The notes below the pieces were generated by a model, which made no database searches, was not told where the DNA came from, and saw only the letters and a program-made list of their open reading frames with translations. DNA of 41,349 bases, from NCBI GenBank assembly GCA_036397855.1, contig DASWID010000163.1, positions 1 through 41,349 of the forward strand. Reading direction: 5' to 3'. Positions 40,839 through 41,349 of the stretch are shown in pieces. A program made the translations under genes and the position numbers. The DNA is from Thermodesulfobacteriota bacterium. GTDB lineage: Bacteria; Desulfobacterota_D; UBA1144; Nemesobacterales; CSP1-2. Every line of letters begins with the position of its first letter. The first letter of the stretch is position 1.

Positions 40839-41297
40839 TTGGCAATAAAGTTCAAAATCAAAAAAGGCTATTTTCAAGATGCACTGCGTTTGATGCGAAT
40901 TTCCAAAAATCTAAGGGATATAGAAGGCGTAGAAAAGGCCGTTGCAGTAATGGCCACCGAAAAGGCAAAATTTGCACTCAAAGATGCCGGTCTGATGACC
41001 GCAGAAATAAACGATGCTAGTGGAAGTGATCTAGTAATCGTTGTCGAGGCCAAATCTGAAGAGATCGCAGAAGAAACATTGGACAGGATGGAAGAAATGA
41101 TATCATCAGGTGGTCCACGGGCTGGGAAGCCGTCTTCTTCTAATATACTTAATGATGAAATTCAAGCTATAAATATTGGACTTGAAGCCTTCAAGGACGC
41201 ATTAGAAGCACAGGGGGTAAAGGTGAAGCACGTCGATTGGCAGGTCCCCGCAAAAGGTGACATGAAGTTAATAAACATTCTGAAGAAGATGTATTGA
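40839..41297 (+). CDS. Short FdrA-domain protein
   Basis: The 152-residue product starts at TTG with GGAGGGG 8 bases upstream. Residues 1-75 resemble the N-terminus of the full FdrA encoded at 28350-29900: YFQDALRLMRISKNL against YQDSMKLMQISQKL, and AVAVMATEKAKFALKDAGL against AAAIMATEANLAMLKETGL. After a Ser/Gly linker the C-terminal 45 residues (EAFKDALEAQGVKVKHVDWQ, then VPAKGDMKLINILKKM) resemble a short segment that I associate with proteins of the FdrA/DUF1116 system. It lacks the CoA-binding and ligase domains. It may be an accessory or regulatory subunit of a second FdrA-type complex whose other genes lie beyond the window edge. Confidence 0.8.
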   Translation: MAIKFKIKKGYFQDALRLMRISKNLRDIEGVEKAVAVMATEKAKFALKDAGLMTAEINDASGSDLVIVVEAKSEEIAEETLDRMEEMISSGGPRAGKPSSSNILNDEIQAINIGLEAFKDALEAQGVKVKHVDWQVPAKGDMKLINILKKMY

Positions 41298-41349
41298 TGT
41301 AAGAACCACTACGGCACCAAGACACCACGTTCTTAATTATATTAAAACA

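Overview
The window comes from a bacterium of roughly 40% GC. No phylogenetic marker is decisive. Lipoprotein and Sec signals, a periplasmic c-type cytochrome, a quinone-type (class 2) dihydroorotate dehydrogenase and many short palindromic intergenic repeats suggest a Gram-negative, probably uncultivated lineage (deltaproteobacterium-like is a guess). A branched-chain polyamine synthase (bpsA) hints at a thermophilic or thermotolerant lifestyle.

Layout. (1) 1-3.0 kb: tRNA-Arg(TCT), tRNA-His(GTG), a PP-loop ATPase of the Dph6/DUF71 family, a REP-associated Y1 transposase flanked by inverted REP-like palindromes, and pyrD. (2) 3.0-6.3 kb, minus strand: a compact mgtE-recO-argJ operon. (3) 6.3-16 kb: mostly single housekeeping or accessory genes. 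These are a SnoaL-like gene broken by one in-frame TGA, a PEBP/YbhB protein, a cysteine desulfurase, a cytidylate-kinase-like/nuclease-like fusion next to hypoxanthine phosphoribosyltransferase, a c-type cytochrome, a cyclase-family lipoprotein, an NHL-like propeller, peptide deformylase, DUF4396 and a VOC protein. (4) 15.8-23 kb: bpsA, carB, greA, a long gene-free repeat-rich stretch and an AGCS sodium:amino-acid symporter. (5) 23-24.2 kb: a coiled-coil fragment and a hicB-hicA pair faced by a second, convergent HicB-like gene. (6) 24.6-37.9 kb: thirteen co-directional genes forming the most interesting region. (7) 37.9-40.3 kb: repeat-rich DNA with a tiny lysine-rich protein and a DUF1566 protein. 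(8) 40.3 kb to the end: OsmC and a short FdrA-like protein.

The 24.6-37.9 kb region interleaves two systems. One consists of genes typical of the Nit1/MSMEG_0565-0572 'nitrogen starvation' cluster: a GNAT protein, an AIR-synthase-like protein, the Sll0783-type DsrE-like protein, a radical SAM protein and a glycosyltransferase. The other is the oxamate-carbamoyltransferase-type set known from anaerobic allantoin breakdown: DUF1116/AllG, FdrA/AllF, carbamate kinase and DUF2877/AllH. An XRE-cupin regulator, a TIM-barrel amidohydrolase, a CoA-disulfide-reductase-like flavoprotein and an unrecognised 86-aa protein are embedded among them. No nitrilase and no ureidoglycolate genes are seen. My inference is a pathway in which a nitrogen compound is processed by the Nit1-type enzymes and a carbamoyl group is taken off by the AllFGH-like complex, with carbamate kinase recovering ATP from carbamoyl phosphate. 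The true substrate cannot be read from sequence. Several junctions of this cluster, and the junction before the second FdrA-like gene at 40.8 kb, carry a distinctive degenerate 7-bp tandem repeat arranged as an inverted repeat, which is not seen as an array elsewhere in the window.
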